From the NCBI GenBank assembly GCA_018968995.1, contig JAGWZD010000006.1, forward strand, positions 1-19,338: 19,338 nt of DNA. Reading direction: 5' to 3'. Both the position numbers and the translations under genes were made by a program. Positions 16,303 to 19,338 of the stretch are shown in pieces. Under the pieces are notes generated by a model. It saw only the letters and a program-made list of their open reading frames with translations, did not search any database and was not told where the DNA came from. The DNA comes from Bdellovibrionales bacterium. Lineage in GTDB: Bacteria; Bdellovibrionota; UBA1018. Each line of letters starts with the position of its first letter. The stretch's first letter is position 1.

Positions 16303-16889
16303 AGTCCTTTCGCGAGAATCTAGAAAAGGCGGCAGTCCTAGATCACCCGTACTCCTTGCCGCGGCCTGCACAGAGTAACGGAGTCGCTGCTTCCGTTCTC
16401 ATGGTTTGGGCCAGCTCCGTTTCAAGTCCTCACGATCCACAGGTTTTGGTCACCCGTCGAACCGAGAGTGTCGACACCCACAAGGGTCAGATGGCTTTCC
16501 CAGGAGGTCGGCAAGACCCCGAGGATCCTTCTTCAGTGGCCACCGCACTTCGCGAAGCACAAGAAGAGGTGGGCCTAGCACCTGAACTGGTGGATGTGGT
16601 GGCCACCCTTCCTGAGATGTGGACGGTGACCGGCTTTTTGGTCACTCCTGTGCTTGCAGTTCTCAAGAAACCTCTCGACCAGGTGCCGCTGGTGTATCAG
16701 GTGTCGGAAATCGATGAGGCGCTTTGGGTACCGTACTCTAGGCTGGTGCAGACCTATCGCCGCGAGACCCTCGCTCGAGGCTCGGTTCGTTATCCGATAG
16801 ACGTTTTTTTAGACGAGCCTCACCGAATTTGGGGCGTCACGGGGAGTTTACTGAAAAATCTTTTGGAGAGGATCGAGCGGCTAGGGTAG
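16299..16889 (+). CDS. Nudix hydrolase, coenzyme A pyrophosphatase type (NudL/NUDT7-like)
   Basis: A 196-residue Nudix enzyme. The CoA-type lead THKGQMAFPGG (60-70) precedes a Nudix box that ends REAQEEVGL (85-93) with the metal-binding Glu residues in place. The box has the one-residue-longer spacing found in the CoA pyrophosphatase branch, so this is not a defect. The family splits CoA or acyl-CoA into phosphopantetheine and 3',5'-ADP. EIDEALWVPYSRL and a late RYPIDVFLDEPHRIWGVTG match that branch. The ATG overlaps the regulator stop (ATGA), so translation is probably coupled, although a functional link to the regulator is not evident. Substrate assignment rests on motifs only. Confidence 0.88.
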   Translation: MKSFRENLEKAAVLDHPYSLPRPAQSNGVAASVLMVWASSVSSPHDPQVLVTRRTESVDTHKGQMAFPGGRQDPEDPSSVATALREAQEEVGLAPELVDVVATLPEMWTVTGFLVTPVLAVLKKPLDQVPLVYQVSEIDEALWVPYSRLVQTYRRETLARGSVRYPIDVFLDEPHRIWGVTGSLLKNLLERIERLG

Positions 16890-16898
16890 CGTGAGGGT

Positions 16899-17507
16899 AT
16901 GAACACTTCACGATATACTTCTTGGGGTTTGGTTGGTCTGGGTCTGGTTTTAGCGCGGGGCGCACTGGCGGCACCTCCGGTGCCCACTCCTACCGCTGCA
17001 CCGGTCTCGCCGGCACCTTCAGCAGCCCAAGTGGCCGCGCAATCTCCGTTCGGAGCCGGTTACGAAGATTGGAAGTGGCCTGCTAGCACTCACGAGTGGA
17101 CCGCAGCGATTCAGCCGGGTGTTGGATTTATCAATGCTTCGACAGGCTTTACCCTTCAGGGGGCAATCGCAAAGAAAATCGTTCATCAAGGGTTTGCGCC
17201 AGACATCAATAACCAGGTTTTTATTGAGGCGCAGATGGGTCCGTACACTTCGGGCGGAGCCTCGGCACTACTCTTTAGCACGCACCTTCGGTGGGATTTT
17301 ATGCTGAACGCCGATTGGACGTTTTATGCCCTCGGTGGACTAGGCGGAAATAAGGTTTCTGAAGATCTCGGTGGAAAGTTTCAGCTCCTGCCTCGCTTTG
17401 GCGCAGGTGCTGTTCTGGATATCGAACGTCAGACTCATGCCCCGATTGGAATTCGGGGCGAGCTCTCGCGCGAGCTCATTAGCGTAGGTGTGCAATTTAG
17501 GATCTAA
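16899..17507 (+). CDS. Small outer-membrane beta-barrel protein
   Basis: A 202-residue exported protein. The signal peptide covers residues 1-24 (core WGLVGLGLVLARG, cut at ALA). An Ala/Pro-rich stretch follows to about residue 50 (PVPTPTAAPVSPAPSAAQ). The rest shows alternating patterns of an eight-strand-like barrel: EWTAAIQPGVGFINA, GFTLQGAIAKKI, QVFIEAQMGPY, LLFSTHLRWDFML, TFYALGGLGGN, FGAGAVLDIE and the end LISVGVQFRI with an aromatic residue near the C-terminus, as outer-membrane barrels have. No enzyme motif is seen. A GTGAGGG sequence sits almost against the ATG. It follows the Nudix gene by 9 bases, and the NFACT gene begins on the next base after its stop. Confidence 0.8.
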   Translation: MNTSRYTSWGLVGLGLVLARGALAAPPVPTPTAAPVSPAPSAAQVAAQSPFGAGYEDWKWPASTHEWTAAIQPGVGFINASTGFTLQGAIAKKIVHQGFAPDINNQVFIEAQMGPYTSGGASALLFSTHLRWDFMLNADWTFYALGGLGGNKVSEDLGGKFQLLPRFGAGAVLDIERQTHAPIGIRGELSRELISVGVQFRI

Positions 17508-18974
17508 GTGTTCCCGGTACTGAATGCTCTTGAGATCGCGCGCTTGGCCGAAGGGCTTGCCCGCGAATGCATCGGTGCGCACGTCGAACGATTAAGCATT
17601 CCGGAGCGACCGGATTTCCCAGAAGGGTACCTCAAAAGCGAGTGGGTGCTTCGGCTCAATCAGCGAAAGCGCGATTTGTCGCTTTTTTTAAGCGTTCGCC
17701 CACGGGCCTGTTACCTCGCTCTGGCGGAAGGCAAGGGCCCAAAACATGCCCCTGAGAGCACGCGCTCTCCGTTTGATCAGGCACTCTCCAAACACATTAA
17801 AGGGGCGCGCCTCACGGCAGTACGCGCTGTCGAGCGCGAGCGAATTCTAGTGCTCGAGTTTCCGGGCGCCTGGTTGATCTTGGTTTTCATTCCCGCTCTG
17901 CCTGAAGCGCTTTTGGTGGATTCAAAAACCCTTCAAATCATCGCGAGATCCAGAACCATTCGCGAGGCTTCAAAGCAAGTCACGCACTGGAGCTGGCCCG
18001 AGGCCCGAGAGATTCCAGCAGGGCTTGTGGTTCGAGAGGAATTTTTTACAACAGCCTTCTCGTATCAAAAGGCTATCGAGCAGGCCCTTCGGGAAGAAGC
18101 TTTTGGATTGCGGCTCGAGCGTGCCGAGCGCGCGGTGACGGATCTGAAAAAAGCACTCAGCAAAAGCATCCGGCAATCCGAAGAAGCTATCCGTGCGGCA
18201 GATCAAGAGCCCGATTGGGCGCTTTTTGGTGAGACGCTTAAGGCCTGGCTTTACGCCTTGCCCGAACCCACAGGATCTTTCTGGCAACTGGGCGATTTGC
18301 GCGTTCCAACGGGCACTGGAAAAAAACAAGAAGAGGGGCTAGAGCCCCGAGCGCTTTTAGAGAAATTTTTCCTGCTCGCCAAGCGAAAGAAGCGTCGCCG
18401 CGAAGAAGCGCAAGTGAGGCTTGAGTCAGCGCAAGCGCGTTTGGCCCAAGTGGCAAAGAAAATAGAAGTCAGCCCCGGGGACTGGGGGGCTCTCGCGCGC
18501 TTTGAGCAACTGGCAGGAATTGCAGGCGGTAAAAACCAAGACGGCAAAGCGGGCGTGGACGCTGTGGCGGGGCCCAAGCTCAAAGCCTCGGTTCCGGCAG
18601 CCTGGCAGGGAAAAGTATTTATCTCGAAAGACGGCTTTCCGATTCTGGTTGGGCGCTCGCGAGAGGAGAACTTAGAGCTGACTTTCAAAATCGCCCGCGG
18701 CAATGACCTCTGGATGCATGTTCGCGGTAAGCCCGGAGCCCATGTCTTGATTCCGGTTCCTTCCGGAAAGTCCGTACCACTCGACACGCTTCTCGATGCA
18801 GCAGCGCTTTGTATGGTGTTTAGTGGCGGCAAGGACTGGGGCAAAACCGAAGTCGATTACACGTTCAAAAAATATGTGAAGCGAATCAAGGATTCTAGTG
18901 AAGCGTCGTATACGAATAATAAGACGCTGATTGCTACTGCGGAGGAGACGCGACTTTCGCGACTGACGAGGTAG
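17508..18974 (+). CDS. NFACT/RqcH-like ribosome quality-control protein, short and divergent
   Basis: A 488-residue protein beginning with GTG directly after the TAA of the barrel gene; AGGA at 17499-17502 gives a five-base spacing. The order is a divergent NFACT-N domain (about 1-185), coiled coils (about 185-232 and 285-320) and an NFACT-R (DUF814) domain (about 366-475) with VGRSREENLELTFKIA, NDLWMHVRGKPGAHVLI, VDYTFKKYVKRIK and YTNNKTLI. RqcH/Rqc2 relatives bind stalled 50S subunits and add C-terminal Ala tails. Usual RqcH proteins are about 570 residues. Here I see no clear helix-hairpin-helix section, and the Asp-Arg pair needed for tailing appears as Glu111-Arg112 (VERERILVLEF). A structural or reduced role is possible. 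The last 41 bases overlap the minus-strand gene. Confidence 0.83.
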   Translation: MFPVLNALEIARLAEGLARECIGAHVERLSIPERPDFPEGYLKSEWVLRLNQRKRDLSLFLSVRPRACYLALAEGKGPKHAPESTRSPFDQALSKHIKGARLTAVRAVERERILVLEFPGAWLILVFIPALPEALLVDSKTLQIIARSRTIREASKQVTHWSWPEAREIPAGLVVREEFFTTAFSYQKAIEQALREEAFGLRLERAERAVTDLKKALSKSIRQSEEAIRAADQEPDWALFGETLKAWLYALPEPTGSFWQLGDLRVPTGTGKKQEEGLEPRALLEKFFLLAKRKKRRREEAQVRLESAQARLAQVAKKIEVSPGDWGALARFEQLAGIAGGKNQDGKAGVDAVAGPKLKASVPAAWQGKVFISKDGFPILVGRSREENLELTFKIARGNDLWMHVRGKPGAHVLIPVPSGKSVPLDTLLDAAALCMVFSGGKDWGKTEVDYTFKKYVKRIKDSSEASYTNNKTLIATAEETRLSRLTR

Positions 18975-19338
18975 GGGGATGAATTTCAATGGTCAATTTG
19001 AGCGGAGTGGGATCGGTTGGGTGGGGAGAGTTGGGATAGTTCGCCTGAACAGTGACACTATAAGTTTCTACAGTAGTCACAGGACCGGAGCTCACGACTA
19101 TGCGTCCATCATTCGAAATAGTAATTGGCGCCGTGGTTGTAGAGATCCAGATTTCGTTCTGCTTTTGCATGGTACTGGTGATCGTGTAGCTTTCCACGGC
19201 TTTTCCGTCTTTCTTACCTGCAGATCTCGGAGAAAGAGTCATACTCGCCGTTCCCCCGGCGTTCGTATTCAGACGAAAAAAGGAACCCCAGTTTGCTCCG
19301 TCTAGGGCGTAAGTAAAGGGTGCACAAAAGCCCGCGTA
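18934..19338 (-). CDS. C-terminal part of a probable exported protein, unknown function
   Basis: This frame has no stop up to the window edge, so the gene continues beyond base 19338; the internal ATG at 19242 is not its start. The visible 134 residues are rich in Thr, Ser, Pro and Val. They include FTYALDGANWGSFFR, GGTASMTLSPRSAGK, ITISNDGRIVVSSG and ETYSVTVQANYP, and end TIEIHPPTSSVAKVASPPQ. The repeated beta-strand pattern resembles Ig-like or cadherin-like surface domains. The tail overlaps the NFACT gene by 41 bases in convergent orientation. The opposing plus-strand frame over the same bases is Arg-rich and looks non-coding. Family assignment is not possible from this fragment. Confidence 0.62.
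   Translation of the reverse strand, partial: YAGFCAPFTYALDGANWGSFFRLNTNAGGTASMTLSPRSAGKKDGKAVESYTITSTMQKQNEIWISTTTAPITISNDGRIVVSSGPVTTVETYSVTVQANYPNSPHPTDPTPLKLTIEIHPPTSSVAKVASPPQ

Noticed and set aside
16503..16577. Nudix box one residue longer than the general consensus
   Set aside because: The same spacing is usual in the CoA pyrophosphatase branch, so it is not a mutation.
18251..18844. Minus-strand open frame of 197 codons inside the NFACT gene
   Set aside because: Its translation is rich in Ser, Pro and Arg with no motif, as expected for the complement of a GC-rich gene. The plus-strand NFACT-R motifs are clear.
18979..19305. Plus-strand open frame of 108 codons at the right edge
   Set aside because: Its translation is Arg-rich and shows no domain, while the opposite strand has a continuous frame to the window end with a beta-strand pattern typical of an exported protein.

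Overview
The window is about 19.3 kb of very dense bacterial DNA. Fifteen complete protein genes and two genes cut by the window edges cover almost every base. I see no rRNA, tRNA, CRISPR array, insertion sequence or phage genes. No stretch longer than about 50 bases lacks a gene. The gene style suggests a Gram-negative deltaproteobacterium-like organism: many signal-peptide and lipoprotein genes, an outer-membrane barrel, an EpmA-type EF-P lysylase, a two-gene MdlA/MdlB-type exporter, NtrC-family signalling and Shine-Dalgarno-led overlapping genes. My best guess is Bdellovibrionota (Bdellovibrio-like). That assignment is inference from style and was not tested by any search.

Layout. (1) 1-4049, plus strand: a nucleoside-type BMP importer, with a partial binding lipoprotein, a double ATPase and two permeases, all joined by short stop/start overlaps. 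(2) 4068-5527, minus strand: a METTL21-like SAM methyltransferase downstream of, and overlapping, a secreted protein of unknown function. (3) 5517-11917, plus strand: a long run with a lipoprotein, a Kce-like beta-keto acid cleavage enzyme, an RluA-type pseudouridine synthase and a heterodimeric ABC exporter. Its first gene diverges from region 2 through a 9-bp inverted repeat that contains the start codons of both genes. (4) 11878-13146, minus strand: an EpmA/GenX-like lysyl-tRNA-synthetase paralogue with an extra N-terminal domain. It overlaps the exporter tail-to-tail. (5) 13194-18974, plus strand: a small secreted Lys/His-rich protein, a sensor kinase, an NtrC-like response regulator, a CoA-type Nudix hydrolase, a small outer-membrane barrel and an NFACT/RqcH-like protein, all tightly packed. 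(6) 18934 to the window end, minus strand: the C-terminal part of a probably exported protein.

Most notable points. The response regulator has lost the GAFTGA region used to contact sigma-54 and has a changed Walker B motif, yet keeps its receiver and Fis-type DNA-binding domain. It may therefore be a sigma-54-independent regulator. The two exporter subunits carry complementary defects that predict one working and one degenerate ATP site, and the second subunit has an unusually short helical subdomain. EpmA carries about 70 extra N-terminal residues. The NFACT protein is short and has Glu-Arg where active RqcH/Rqc2 proteins have Asp-Arg. I found no convincing evidence of a wholly new multi-gene system. 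The best candidate for something undescribed is the kinase/regulator pair together with the Lys/His-rich secreted protein just upstream.
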